Shown: positions 8,981 to 18,463, counted from the stretch's first letter. The stretch is 64,000 nucleotides of DNA from Paractinoplanes tereljensis (GCF_016862435.1 NZ_BOMY01000023.1:62001-126000); one strand, 5' to 3'. Program-made: numbers and translations. The notes: generated by a model from the sequence alone, not told the origin.

Positions 8981-9730
8981 TTAGCCGAGCAACTCGTTGA
9001 AATTGATGACCGTTGAGGCCGGAGGGGCTTTCAGGTCGGCGAAGGCCGCCCCGAAGTCACTGAAGGTGAGACTGCCGGCGGCCTCGGTCGGGCCTTGGAG
9101 CCGAAGCGGGTACGCCGGGCCGTCCACGGCGACGTACAGCGTGCTGTGCCGGGAGTCGACCTGGCTGACCATCAGGGCCCGGTTGGCGCCGACCTTCGTG
9201 ACGTATTGCTTGATCCAGCCTCCGCTACCGTCCAACAACTTGTTGACGTCGGCGACGCCGAGCATTCCGGCGAAGTTCTTGTCCGTTGGCGACACTTGAA
9301 TCCAACGGCCTTTGACCTTCGCAACAGAGGCCTTCGCCAGGCTCGCATCGCCGAGGCTCGCCTTCCAGAATGCATAGTCGGGGCGGATGTAGGCGTTCTT
9401 GCCGACCGTCAGCATCTCGACTTTCGTCTTGTTCCTCGTCAGGATGCCTCGTACGTCGGAGCCTCGAACCTCGAGGTCCATACCGGTCACCGTGCCGTCC
9501 GCGGTGACGAAACCCTTGAGTCGAAACGTCTTGGCCTCCGTCAACGCCGCCTTCGCCCGGTCGAAGATCGCTGCGGGCTCAAGAGCGGCGACGCCGTTGT
9601 CCGCAGGCGTGGAGGGGGTAGCCGACGCAGGCACCACCGGCGCACTCGCGGCGCCGCTCGCGCACCCGCCCAGGAACAAGGCGGCAACAGCGACTACGCC
9701 GGCCACGCAACGCCAACCCGTTGTGTTCAT
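8981..9730 (-). CDS. LppX/LprAFG-like lipoprotein
   Basis: A 249-residue exported lipoprotein. The signal peptide MNTTGWRC...ALFLGGC ends in the lipobox LGGC, so the mature protein begins at the Cys near residue 24 and is anchored to the outer face of the membrane. The rest follows the LppX/LprAFG pattern: helix AIFDRAKAALTEAKTFRLKG, paired strands with GTVTGMDLEVRG, and a late segment SRHSTLYVAVDGPAYPLRL. Members of this fold in mycobacteria carry lipids or lipoglycans through a hydrophobic cavity. The ligand here is unknown. A GGGAAG ribosome binding site precedes the ATG. Confidence 0.72.
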   Translation of the reverse strand: MNTTGWRCVAGVVAVAALFLGGCASGAASAPVVPASATPSTPADNGVAALEPAAIFDRAKAALTEAKTFRLKGFVTADGTVTGMDLEVRGSDVRGILTRNKTKVEMLTVGKNAYIRPDYAFWKASLGDASLAKASVAKVKGRWIQVSPTDKNFAGMLGVADVNKLLDGSGGWIKQYVTKVGANRALMVSQVDSRHSTLYVAVDGPAYPLRLQGPTEAAGSLTFSDFGAAFADLKAPPASTVINFNELLG

Positions 9731-9882
9731 CGACTTCCCGTTCCCCGTCGTCCGTCACCGCGAAGCTCGATCGTGCCGTGGTGATCGGCGGCATACGATA
9801 TCTCCCTCGCGACCGCCGAGCTGCGGGCTCCTGCCGCTGGAAATCGGAGGCGACGCCGATCTTGGCTGGCCATACTGTTCCC

Positions 9883-10347
9883 ATGAAACTTGCCGAGGCA
9901 CTCGCGCTGCGCGCAGATGCGTCGCGCCGGGCCGAACAGCTCCGCTCTCGCATCACCAGCAGCGCGCGCTTCCAGGAAGGTGAGACCCCGGCCGAGGACG
10001 CAGCGTCCTTGCTCGCCGAGGCGAGCGAAGTGCTCACCGAGCTTGAGTCACTGATCAGGCGGATCAACCGCACCAATGCCGCCACGCAGGTCGAGGGCGA
10101 CACACTGACTGACGCGCTCGCTCGGCGAGACGTCCTGCGCCTACGCCACAGCATGGTCACGTCCGCGGCTGACGCCGCAGCCGGTGAGGGCCAGCGCGGA
10201 TACCGGCAGCTGCGGTCCGAGCTGAAGATGATCCCGGCGCTGCCGGTCGCTGACTTGCGCCGCCAGGCTGACGATCTTGCTCGGCAGGTTCGTGTGGTTG
10301 ACACGCTGATTCAGCGGGTCAACTGGGAGGTCGATCTGCTCGACTGA
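9883..10347 (+). CDS. DIP1984 family protein
   Basis: A 154-residue, almost entirely helical protein of the DIP1984 (septicolysin-like) family. Family features visible are the N-terminal KLAEALALRADASRRAEQLRSRI, the central ESLIRRINRTN followed by DTLTDALARRD, and the C-terminal VDTLIQRVNWEVDLLD. These proteins are small, soluble and of unknown function, found singly in many bacteria. Length and both ends agree with the family, so the ATG at 9883 is secure. It is divergent from the lipoprotein gene and monocistronic. Confidence 0.85.
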   Translation: MKLAEALALRADASRRAEQLRSRITSSARFQEGETPAEDAASLLAEASEVLTELESLIRRINRTNAATQVEGDTLTDALARRDVLRLRHSMVTSAADAAAGEGQRGYRQLRSELKMIPALPVADLRRQADDLARQVRVVDTLIQRVNWEVDLLD

Positions 10348-10581
10348 CGGGCGCGGAGCAGGTAGCCGACGTGGAGGCGTGCGCAAACCCGGGAGCCGGC
10401 GGGTAATTCGGCTCACTTCCTGGCGCGTCGGGGGCAGGCGCGGGGGTTCGATTCCCTGACACACATCGCATGCCCAGCACACGGCACAGGTGACGGCGCA
10501 CAGGGCACAGCACACCACCGAGCGTGGATCCACGACGGCGAGGGCGGGATTGGGGAACTCCGCGCCGCTCATGAACGGAAC

Positions 10582-10617
10582 CCTGGGCCTGCCCCGTATT
10601 GACGGAGCAGGCCCAGG
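10582..10617 (-). terminator. Hairpin terminator after the glucanase gene
   Basis: A perfect 11-base stem (CCTGGGCCTGC paired with GCAGGCCCAGG) with a 14-base loop lies eight bases beyond the glucanase stop codon at 10625. It lacks a long U-run, as is usual for actinobacterial hairpin terminators. Confidence 0.65.
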
Positions 10618-10624
10618 TTGGGAT

Positions 10625-13600
10625 TCAGCTGTTCCAGACCTGGAAGGCGGAGATCTGGCCGGCCGGCCAGCCCGTGTTCGCGGTGATGTTCAGGCGGAAG
10701 TAGCGCTGCGTCGTCGCGGTGAAGGTGATCGTCACCGCGTTGCTTGCGGACGGGGTGAAGTTGTAGTCGGCCGACGCCTTCACCGTCGTCCAGGTTGAGC
10801 CGTCGGTGCTGGCCAGCAGGGATAGCGTCTCGGTTCGGGCGCCCCACGCCGTGGGGATCTGCAGGACCGCTCGGCTTGCGCTCTGCGCCGAGCCCAAGTC
10901 GACCTGCACCCACTGCGGGAAGGCGTTGTTCGCGCTCTCCCAGTAGGTGTTCTGGTCGTTATCCGTGACGTTGCCCGAGCCGTAGACGTCGGCGTGGCTG
11001 GACTCGCTGGTCGGCTTGCCGGCGGCCAGGTTGGTGCTGGTGGTGCCGGCGCCGGTGCCGGTAAGCGCTACCGAAACGCCGCCGATGGTCAGGGTGCCGG
11101 TTCGGTTCCCGGAGGCGGTCGGGCGGAAGGTCACCGTGACCGTGCAGGACGCGCCGGCCGCCAGCGACGTGCCGCAGTTGTTCGACTGGGCGTAGTCACC
11201 GGTCACCGCGGCGGCCAGTGATGTCGCGGCGGCGGTGCCACTGTTGGTCACCGTTACCGCCTGGCCGGTGCTCGTCGTGTTCAGCGCCTGAGTGCCGAAG
11301 GTGAGCGTGGACGGCGTCGCCGACAAGGCCGGACCACTGCTGCCGCCACCCGGGTAGACCTCGAACTCCGCGATCTGGCCGGCCGGCCAGCCCGAGTTGG
11401 CGGTGATGTTGACCCGGACGTAGCGGGCGTTGGTGCCGGGGACGGTGATCGACGCCGCGTTGCCGGAGGCCGGGTTGAACGTGTAGCTCGCCGAGGCGAC
11501 CGCGGTGCTGAAGGTGGAGCCGTCGGTGCTGGTCTGCACGGACAGGGTCTGGGTGCGGGTGGCCCAGGCGGTCGCCGGCGGCAGCTTCAGGGTCACCTTG
11601 CCGACGCTGTACGCGGCACCCAGGTCAACCTGCAACCACTGCGGGAAGGCGCTGTTGTTGCTCTCCCAGTAGGTGTTCGCGTCGCCGTCAGTGGAGACCG
11701 AAGCGGCCTGGGTGGCGTTTACCTGGCTGCTCGCGGTGGCCGGGCGGCCGGCCGCGATGTTGGTGGTCGAGCCGATGCCGCTGCCGGCGAGCGCGACCGC
11801 AAGGCTGCCGACGGTCAGGGTGCCGGTTCGCGACCCGGATGTGGTCGGGCGGAAGGTCACCGTGGCCGTGCAGGACACACCCACCGCGATCGAGGAGCCG
11901 CAGGTGTTGGTCTGCGCGAAGTCACCACTTGCGGTGACACCCGAGATGGTCGCGGCCGTGGTTCCGGAGTTCGTGACGGTGACGGTCTGCGCGGCCGAGG
12001 TGGCGCCGACGATGGTGCCGGCAAAGGAGAGCGACGACGGCGACGCGGTCAGGATCGGGCCGGGGGCCACGCCGGTGCCGGACAGCGGGATCGTGTTGGT
12101 GATGCCGGAGGCGGTGACCGTCAGGTTTCCGGTGCGGGAGCCGGCCACGGTGGGTGCGAAGCGGACGCTCACCGTGCACGAGCCGCCGGCCGCGATCGAC
12201 GAACCGCACGTGTTGGTCTGCGTGAAGTCGCCCGTGACCGAAACTCCGGACACCGGGGCGGCGGCCGAGCCCGAGTTGGTCACGGTCACCGTCTGGGCCG
12301 CACTGGTGGAGCCGGTGGCAACCGTGCCGAAGCCCAGAGTGGACGGGCTGATCGAGATCAGCGAGCCGTTGTCCGGGAGATACGGCGGGAATGCCGGATT
12401 TGTCACCTGAGTACAAGCGGTAGACCCAAAAATCCCGGAATTGCCGCCACCATCGGTCAGCGTGAAGCCGACGCCACAGTTGTAGACCGCGGCCGGGCCC
12501 AACGTACCGGTAGCAGTGCTGTTGGAGATCGTGGCGGAACCGCCGACCTGCTCCTGCACCACATAGGACCCAGTGTTCTGGATCGTGGCGTTATTAATGC
12601 GCACGTTCGAAATCTGCGAACCCGACACGAACTGGATCGCCTCGAACGGGCTCTGCTGGATCAGGATGTTGTCGACGTTGGTGAGGCCGGTCATCGCGCC
12701 GTCGCGAGCGTCGAACCAGAGCGCCCCGACGCCGAACTGCCAGTTCGGGTCGAGCCCACCGGACCGGATGATCGTGTTCCGCAGAACGTCGGTGCGGCCA
12801 AGCGTGGTGGAGGCGAAGCGCTGCGCTACGTGGATGCCGCCACCCTGGGTGAGGCCGGAGTCGACCACCCGGTTGTCGGTGACGAAGTTGTCGTGACCGC
12901 CGTAGATGGCGATGCCGTTGGCCAGGATCGGATATTGCACGGTGTTGTGGTCGAACGAGTTGTTCGCGTCAGCCACCGACTCGGCCCAGGTCGCCAGGCC
13001 GTCGTCGCCGGTGTTGCGGATGTCCGAGTTGGTGACCTTGGAGTTGGTCACGCCCTTGTGGAAGTTCACGCCGTCGGCGGTGACGTTGCGGATCCGCAGG
13101 CCGGAGAAGACCAGGTTGTCCATCGGCCCGTCCATCCACGCGCCGACCTTGAGGTGCTCGATCCACAGCCGGTCGACGGTCGAGTTACTCATCGCCCCGC
13201 CGACCGCGTTGACCTGGGCGGAGTCGTCGCGACCCTGCACGTCACCGAAGATCGCGAAGTCGGCCAGGTGCACGTTGGTGCTCGGGTTGGGCGCGTCGTT
13301 GCCGTAGAAGCCGGGCGCCGCCCCGACCACCGTGGAGTACCAGGTGCCGGCCCCCTTGATGGTCACGTTGTTGACCGCGATGTGCCCCGGGATCTTGAAG
13401 GTCCCGGCCGGAATCCACACCGTGCCACCGGCGCCGGCCGCCTGAATGGCCGAGTTGAACGCCGCCGTCGAGTCGGCCGCGCCGGTCGCGTCGGCGCCGC
13501 GCGAGGTCACCGACACCGAACCGGCCGGCTGCGAAAGAGCGCCGGCGACAGATTCAAAATCCGCGAAATCGATGGTGTACGACGAGGCAGAGTTACCCGC

Positions 13601-14122
13601 GTCGACCTGCAGCCGGAACTTGGTGCCGGCCGGGTAGGTCGTCGGGAACTGCCGATGCACTTCATCGTAGAAGTGGTGGGCGTTGCCGCCGGGCGAGTTC
13701 GTGAACGGATAGCTGCCGTAGAACCAGCTGTACGCGTTGGTCAGGCTGAAGTCGGTGGACTTCGTGCCGTCGACGTAGAAGCTCAGCGGCGCCGTGTAGA
13801 CCGAACCACCCCCGGTGTCCGGAATGCTGTAGCGGAACACGATCGAGTTGGTGGCGACCGGGGTGGTGAACTCGACGTACTTCCCGGCGCCCTGGAGAGT
13901 AACCGCTTTGCGGTAGGACGCCTCGGCCGCGAGCGTGTTGTAGGCCGCGGACGGACCGATCAGCGTGCCGTTAGTTGTAGAACTCTCGGCCTGCACTTCT
14001 ACATAGGGCAGGGTGGCGCCGCTGCCACCGGTGGCGGCGGCCTGTGCGGGGGCGGCGTAGAAGAGCGTGGTGCCGACCAGGGCGGCGCCGATGAGTGCGG
14101 CGCCGAGCCTTCTTCTGGACAT
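10625..14122 (-). CDS. Secreted alpha-1,3-glucanase (GH87-like) with CBM35-like, ASH-like and discoidin modules
   Basis: A secreted 1165-residue modular enzyme. The ATG at 14122 gives a clean signal peptide (MSRRRLGAALIGAALVG...APAQA). A TTG seven codons upstream is less likely. Order of modules: CBM35-like carbohydrate-binding domain (about 40-200); right-handed beta-helix catalytic domain (about 205-590) with DGVNFHKG and NTGDDGLATW near 367-376, the Asp-pair signature of GH87 mutanase/mycodextranase; two ASH/HYDIN-type Ig-like repeats; a discoidin (CBM32-like) domain; a third ASH-like repeat; and a final discoidin domain ending SAFQVWNS. It should cleave alpha-1,3-glucan of fungal walls or biofilm outside the cell. 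The repeated modules share long near-identical DNA tracts, which favours recombination. Confidence 0.82.
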   Translation of the reverse strand: MSRRRLGAALIGAALVGTTLFYAAPAQAAATGGSGATLPYVEVQAESSTTNGTLIGPSAAYNTLAAEASYRKAVTLQGAGKYVEFTTPVATNSIVFRYSIPDTGGGSVYTAPLSFYVDGTKSTDFSLTNAYSWFYGSYPFTNSPGGNAHHFYDEVHRQFPTTYPAGTKFRLQVDAGNSASSYTIDFADFESVAGALSQPAGSVSVTSRGADATGAADSTAAFNSAIQAAGAGGTVWIPAGTFKIPGHIAVNNVTIKGAGTWYSTVVGAAPGFYGNDAPNPSTNVHLADFAIFGDVQGRDDSAQVNAVGGAMSNSTVDRLWIEHLKVGAWMDGPMDNLVFSGLRIRNVTADGVNFHKGVTNSKVTNSDIRNTGDDGLATWAESVADANNSFDHNTVQYPILANGIAIYGGHDNFVTDNRVVDSGLTQGGGIHVAQRFASTTLGRTDVLRNTIIRSGGLDPNWQFGVGALWFDARDGAMTGLTNVDNILIQQSPFEAIQFVSGSQISNVRINNATIQNTGSYVVQEQVGGSATISNSTATGTLGPAAVYNCGVGFTLTDGGGNSGIFGSTACTQVTNPAFPPYLPDNGSLISISPSTLGFGTVATGSTSAAQTVTVTNSGSAAAPVSGVSVTGDFTQTNTCGSSIAAGGSCTVSVRFAPTVAGSRTGNLTVTASGITNTIPLSGTGVAPGPILTASPSSLSFAGTIVGATSAAQTVTVTNSGTTAATISGVTASGDFAQTNTCGSSIAVGVSCTATVTFRPTTSGSRTGTLTVGSLAVALAGSGIGSTTNIAAGRPATASSQVNATQAASVSTDGDANTYWESNNSAFPQWLQVDLGAAYSVGKVTLKLPPATAWATRTQTLSVQTSTDGSTFSTAVASASYTFNPASGNAASITVPGTNARYVRVNITANSGWPAGQIAEFEVYPGGGSSGPALSATPSTLTFGTQALNTTSTGQAVTVTNSGTAAATSLAAAVTGDYAQSNNCGTSLAAGASCTVTVTFRPTASGNRTGTLTIGGVSVALTGTGAGTTSTNLAAGKPTSESSHADVYGSGNVTDNDQNTYWESANNAFPQWVQVDLGSAQSASRAVLQIPTAWGARTETLSLLASTDGSTWTTVKASADYNFTPSASNAVTITFTATTQRYFRLNITANTGWPAGQISAFQVWNS

Positions 14123-14239
14123 GTGCGTGCTCGCTTTCGACAAAACGCCGGGGGATAAAGCGATGAGGGGGAGCTACCGGCAACGTAACCTCTGCGACAC
14201 GAGCACGCAATATTGAGACAGAACTTTGCAAGACTCGAA

Positions 14240-15394
14240 TCAGGGACGGGAAGAGCCCGCGTCCCGGGTTCGGACGCTGTTGAGGACACTCTGGCCCTGT
14301 TGATCGACCAGGCGGGTGAACAGCTGCTGGGCGTACCCGAAAACCAGGGCCCAGGCCAGGATCTGCGCGCTGGTGTCGAGCGCGCTCAGGCCCGGCACGA
14401 ACTGCCCGCGCATCAGCAGCAGCCCGAGGAACGCGGTGAGCGCCCCGGTCGGCAGCTTCAACGCGGCCAACGCGACCGGCAGGCCGTACCGTTCGGATGA
14501 GCCTTTGATTCTTCGGATCGCGGCCGCCGCGGCGATGGCCGCGGCCGTCAGTCCCACCAGCTCCACCACCAGCAGGTCCATCCGGGTGGCGGTCTCGGCG
14601 ACGACCGCGTCGATGTCGCGAATCTCGGCGGCCGGCGGCGACGAGGCGGCGGCAACGCCGTCCTGCGACGGCGTGAACCGGTCGGACTGCGCGGCCGGGC
14701 ACACCACCACGGCCGTGCCGGATTCGACCGGCGCGAAACAGAGCGGAATGAGCGTGCGGCCGAAGAAGCCGAGCAGTGCCACCCCGAGCGCGATAAACGT
14801 CATCACCACCGCGGTCGCCACCACCACGTTGCGGAAACTGCGCAGCTGAATGTGCTCCCGCAGCGCCGCCGAACTGGCCGCCCGCACAGTGGTAACGATC
14901 TTCCCGCGCTCCCGCGCAACAATGTCTTCGACGGAGACGGCATCCGACGAGGCCGGCCGATCACCTGGCTCCCCCACGCCGACGCTGCGGGCGATCCGCT
15001 CGAACTCCATCCGCCCGGGATCGGTCGCAACGAGATGGCAGCGCACGTGCCGCAACAAGCAGGGCAGCTGCCCCAGCACATACGACGGCGGCGCGATGTT
15101 GAGAATGTGCGCCTCGGCCGCGTCCAGGTTGCTGGATGCCCGTTCCATCAACGGCCCGTTCCGGAAGAACCGCCACCGCCGGTGCGGATTCAACTTCTTG
15201 ACCGTCGCCGCGTCCCTGGCCGCCTCCAGATGCCGATGGATCGCACCGTCCAGGATGGAGTCCGCGCTGTCCGGCTGCTTGCGCCGCACCCACGCGGCCA
15301 GTGCCTCCAACTCGGTGGCGCGGGTCAGCGTCCCCTCCCGCCAGGCAACCCACACCGGACCACCGATCGGACCGATCTCACTGATGACGTCCAT
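14240..15394 (-). CDS. Multi-spanning membrane protein of unknown function
   Basis: The protein has 384 residues. The first 185 are soluble and helical, including a Cys pair (CLLRHVRC). About four membrane segments follow: near 195-215 (VVVATAVVMTFIALGVALLGF), 278-295 (LTAAAIAAAAAI), 311-330 (VALAALKLPTGALTAFLGLLL) and 345-360 (AQILAWALVFGYAQQ). A large outside loop between the first two contains two Cys residues. I cannot name a family. Its ribosome binding site GGGGAGG lies in the 3' arm of a perfect hairpin just upstream (see 15400-15433). It is downstream of the dipeptidyl-peptidase gene on the same strand. Confidence 0.65.
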   Translation of the reverse strand: MDVISEIGPIGGPVWVAWREGTLTRATELEALAAWVRRKQPDSADSILDGAIHRHLEAARDAATVKKLNPHRRWRFFRNGPLMERASSNLDAAEAHILNIAPPSYVLGQLPCLLRHVRCHLVATDPGRMEFERIARSVGVGEPGDRPASSDAVSVEDIVARERGKIVTTVRAASSAALREHIQLRSFRNVVVATAVVMTFIALGVALLGFFGRTLIPLCFAPVESGTAVVVCPAAQSDRFTPSQDGVAAASSPPAAEIRDIDAVVAETATRMDLLVVELVGLTAAAIAAAAAIRRIKGSSERYGLPVALAALKLPTGALTAFLGLLLMRGQFVPGLSALDTSAQILAWALVFGYAQQLFTRLVDQQGQSVLNSVRTRDAGSSRP

Positions 15395-15399
15395 GGCAA

Positions 15400-15433
15400 A
15401 CCTCCCCGAACAGAAGAGCCAGCTCGGGGAGGT
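15400..15433 (-). promoter_or_regulatory. Hairpin that buries the ribosome binding site of the downstream gene
   Basis: A perfect 10-base stem (ACCTCCCCGA with TCGGGGAGGT) and 14-base loop lies between the peptidase stop at 15474 and the ATG at 15394. The downstream arm contains the Shine-Dalgarno sequence GGGGAGG. It can act as a terminator for the peptidase gene, as a translational block on the membrane protein gene, or both. Confidence 0.55.
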
Positions 15434-15473
15434 CTGGATACAACTAGCTACTGGATACGACCAGCTATCGGAA

Positions 15474-17240
15474 TCAGGCCAGCGGCAAACTCACCGTCGA
15501 CTGCCCCGGGCGAACGCCGACAACCGTCCCGGCCGGATAACGCAGGGTGTGATCCCGGTCGGTCGAGATGATCACCAGCCCGATCCGGTGCCCGGCCGCG
15601 AACACGTGATCCTCCGGCTGCAGGCTCCACCGGAAGGTGTACGGCTGACCGGCTTTGATCGGCTTCGTAACCGCCGGCGAGAAGCGGTTGCGCACATCCA
15701 GCCACCCCCGCGTCACGATCTCAAACGGGGTCGACGCGATCACATGCTCCCGCCGGGCGAAACACCCCGGATCCCCGGTGATGCCGGGACCGACGCACTC
15801 CAGCTGGTCCGGGAAGCTGCGGGTGCCGGCCCATCGATCGGCGGTGCCGTAGTCGACAAGCATCGCGGTCAGATACGGCGAGCTACCGGCCAGGTCGGCC
15901 CGCAGGGAAACCTTCACGGTGCCGGAAAGACGCGTTTCACGCGTAAGGGCAGGTCCGAGATAGATCAGCCGATTGGGATCGGTCGCGGTCTCGTTGGCGG
16001 CCAGCGCTTCGGGCGTACGGGCGGGAGCGTCCACAAAACTCTGCCGAGCCCCGTTACCGAGCGTCGTGGTAACGGTGTGCGCGGCCCGAATCGGCCAGGC
16101 CGACGCCGTACGCCATTGGTTGGGTGCGGTTTCGACGTCGGCAACCGGATCACGCATGATGCCGTTGTCGATCCGGTAGAGCCAGAAATCGAACCACCGG
16201 TGCAACGTCTCCAGCCACACGTCCCGCCGAATGTTGAACGGGTCGGCGTGCGCGGCCTGGTGCAGCCAGATCTTCTTCGGCACCCGCAGCGCGTTCCACC
16301 ACTGCCCGAACTGCTGAGTGCGCACGTTGTCGTCGTGCAGCCCGTGCACCACGAACACACTGGCCCGCACCTTCCCAGCGTCCGGCACGTAGTTCCGCTC
16401 GGCCCAGAAGGCGTTGTAGTCCCCGGTTTCCCGGTCCTGATCCTTCTCCAACTGAGCCATCACGTCAGCACAAACTGACGGATCAGCGCGGGTCAGCACC
16501 GCCTTGGCCAGCACATCGGTGTCCTCCCCCTGGAAGCCACCCGGCGCCACGACACCCCCGTTGGCCCGGTAGTAGTCGTACCAGCTGGAGATAGCCGCGA
16601 TCGGCACGATCGTCTCCAGCCCACGCACGCCGGTGGCGGCAACCGCGTTAGGCAGCGTCCCGTTGTAGGAGACCCCGATCATCCCGGTACGCCCGGTCGA
16701 CCACCCGGCACTGACCGCCGCACCCGATTCGTCGAACCCGGGCGCCCGCCCGTTGAGCCAGTCGACGACGGCCTTCATGCCAAGCGTCTCGTTCCGCCCA
16801 CCCGAGGTAGGGCAGCCGTCCGACCCACCGGTGCCAAGACTGTCGGCGAAGACGACGGCGTAGCCACGCGGCACGAAGTAGTTGTCCAGATACCCGCTGA
16901 ACGTGATGGTCTCGGCCGCCCGGGACAGCCCGGCGAGGTCCCGGTCGACGTCATCGTGGTTGGGCACGTCGTTGAGGCCGGCGTAATACGGGCTGGCCTG
17001 AAAGATCACCGGCACCCGTTTGGCGGTGGCCGGCCGGATGATGCGGACCGCGACCCGATCGGGTTTCCCGTCGGCGTCGCTGTCCACCGAGGTCTGCACC
17101 CAGACGCGTTCACGAACGGCCTGGGTGTAGTCGTACTCGGGTTGGGTCGGCCCCGGAGCGGCCGCGGTGGCGGGAGCGGCGGCCAACGCGGATGCGGTGA
17201 GGGCACACAGGGTGACGGCCATCAGCCGTTTCAGTCGCAT
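15474..17240 (-). CDS. Secreted Xaa-Pro dipeptidyl-peptidase (S15/CocE family)
   Basis: A 588-residue exported serine peptidase that would remove Xaa-Pro dipeptides from the N-terminus of extracellular peptides. A signal peptide covers residues 1-28 (LKRLMAVTLCALTASALAAAPATAAA). The alpha/beta-hydrolase domain has the nucleophile motif GVSYNG with Ser191, the acid region VVHGLHDDNV and the catalytic His in HQAAHADPF. The C-terminal beta-jellyroll typical of the S15 family follows, with YTFRWSLQPEDHVFAAGHRIGL. Length and order match secreted actinobacterial PepX-like enzymes. Whether true specificity is for Pro peptides or for ester/acyl substrates cannot be read from sequence. Confidence 0.87.
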   Translation of the reverse strand: MRLKRLMAVTLCALTASALAAAPATAAAPGPTQPEYDYTQAVRERVWVQTSVDSDADGKPDRVAVRIIRPATAKRVPVIFQASPYYAGLNDVPNHDDVDRDLAGLSRAAETITFSGYLDNYFVPRGYAVVFADSLGTGGSDGCPTSGGRNETLGMKAVVDWLNGRAPGFDESGAAVSAGWSTGRTGMIGVSYNGTLPNAVAATGVRGLETIVPIAAISSWYDYYRANGGVVAPGGFQGEDTDVLAKAVLTRADPSVCADVMAQLEKDQDRETGDYNAFWAERNYVPDAGKVRASVFVVHGLHDDNVRTQQFGQWWNALRVPKKIWLHQAAHADPFNIRRDVWLETLHRWFDFWLYRIDNGIMRDPVADVETAPNQWRTASAWPIRAAHTVTTTLGNGARQSFVDAPARTPEALAANETATDPNRLIYLGPALTRETRLSGTVKVSLRADLAGSSPYLTAMLVDYGTADRWAGTRSFPDQLECVGPGITGDPGCFARREHVIASTPFEIVTRGWLDVRNRFSPAVTKPIKAGQPYTFRWSLQPEDHVFAAGHRIGLVIISTDRDHTLRYPAGTVVGVRPGQSTVSLPLA

Positions 17241-17320
17241 CGCCCGACAATATCGGCGTACGTCGATGATCGTGATCCCGTCGACCGCCCCGCAACCCAG
17301 GTCAGGCAGAATCCCCGATC

Positions 17321-17698
17321 ATGAATGCAGTCGGCCAGGTAGCCGCCGCCCTAGCGGCACTGATCCACGTGTACATCTTCGTCCTGGAAGCGGTGCTGTT
17401 CCCCCGCCCGGCCGGCTACAAGACCTTCGGCGTCCCCGAGTCGGACGTCCCCGCGGTCCGCCCATGGGCCTTCAACCAGGGCTTCTACAACCTGTTCCTG
17501 GCCATCATCACCGCCGTAGGCCTGATTCTGCTGCACACCGACACCACCCAGGGCGGCCGCGCCCTGATCGTCGCCGGTTGCGGCAGCATGATCGCCGCCG
17601 CCGCAGTCCTACTGGCCACCAACCGCCGCATGCTCCGCGCCGCCACAGTCCAGGGCCTGGCCCCCCTGCTAGCGATCATCCTGCTCATCGTCGCCTGA
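17321..17698 (+). CDS. DUF1304 family membrane protein
   Basis: A 125-residue protein with four membrane helices, matching the DUF1304 family in length and in its characteristic N-terminal part (ALIHVYIFVLEAVLF), the segment WAFNQGFYNLFLA and the hydrophobic end. The function of the family is unknown. It starts 80 bases from the divergent peptidase gene, with no strong ribosome binding site before the ATG, and stands alone. Confidence 0.88.
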   Translation: MNAVGQVAAALAALIHVYIFVLEAVLFPRPAGYKTFGVPESDVPAVRPWAFNQGFYNLFLAIITAVGLILLHTDTTQGGRALIVAGCGSMIAAAAVLLATNRRMLRAATVQGLAPLLAIILLIVA

Positions 17699-17944
17699 CA
17701 AACACCAGCCAGGCGTTGCTTCGAGGCTCCGCGAGGTGATCTCCAGGTCGCGCGTCCCGCACGCTTTCTTTTAAATACGGCGTAGGAACAGCTCGCCTGA
17801 TCCACAGTTTCGCTGAGCGAAGCTCACCCTCCGCGCGCCCGCGCCGGGCGGGCCCGACCCAATTCGCCGACCACCCGCCGCCCACCCCCGTGCCGCGACG
17901 CACGCTCAGCGACCCAGCCGAAAGGCGCCCGATTTCACCCGGGG

Positions 17945-18463
17945 TTACCGGTGGGCGGCGGCTACGTCCTCGGGGCGGTAGCCCAGGCGGAGCTTGTCGG
18001 CGATCTCGTCGCGGGTGCGCAGGGCGGCGCGCCAGCCGACCACCTCGGTCGTCACCAGGCCGCCCTGCGGGCCGGTCGCCTCCACGAGCCAGGGCCGGCG
18101 GAAGAGCACCCGGCCGACCACGCCGGCGATCACCAGCAGCACCACGATCATGACGTCCAGGATCAGCAGGAGCAGAGGCAGCAGGAGCCACCAGAAGAGG
18201 AGGCCGAAGACGATCATCCCGATGATGATGGCGATGCCGACCACCAGGTCGTCGGCGAGGTCGTCGAAGAACCCGCCGCCGGAGTGGTGTCCACCGCTCG
18301 GCAGATCCAGACCAGGGTCGGGGAAATCTGGTCCGCCGTCGCGATCCTTGCGCTTACGCCGCCAGCCACCGAAGCGACGCGCGAGCGCCCGCCACCGCGG
18401 TTCCCAGACGACCCGAACCCGCCAGGCGGCCCCATCCAAAGCCTGCACAGTCACGGTACGCAC
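17945..18463 (-). CDS. Membrane protein of unknown function
   Basis: This protein is 172 residues from the GTG at 18463. That start gives the natural N-terminus RTVTVQALDG and lies seven bases after a TAGACT hexamer, the pattern of a leaderless start. A GTG 21 codons further upstream is also open but adds a sequence of no obvious kind. Two long hydrophobic stretches sit near residues 75-120 (IAIIIGMIVFGLLFWWLLLPLLLLILD and VIVVLLVIAGVV). The soluble ends are WRVRVVWEPRWRAL and, at the C-terminus, RTRDEIADKLRLGY. I recall similar actinobacterial proteins but no named family. Confidence 0.65.
   Translation of the reverse strand: MRTVTVQALDGAAWRVRVVWEPRWRALARRFGGWRRKRKDRDGGPDFPDPGLDLPSGGHHSGGGFFDDLADDLVVGIAIIIGMIVFGLLFWWLLLPLLLLILDVMIVVLLVIAGVVGRVLFRRPWLVEATGPQGGLVTTEVVGWRAALRTRDEIADKLRLGYRPEDVAAAHR

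Noticed and set aside
10435-10460. tRNA T-arm-like sequence GGGGGTTCGATTCCC
   Set aside because: The loop matches the tRNA consensus, but the stem has a mismatch and no acceptor or anticodon stem can be formed with the flanks, so no tRNA is called.
12830-14158. Long plus-strand frame (442 codons) opposite the glucanase gene
   Set aside because: Val/Gly/Arg-rich text with no domain, fully antisense to a well-supported enzyme; a typical high-GC shadow frame.
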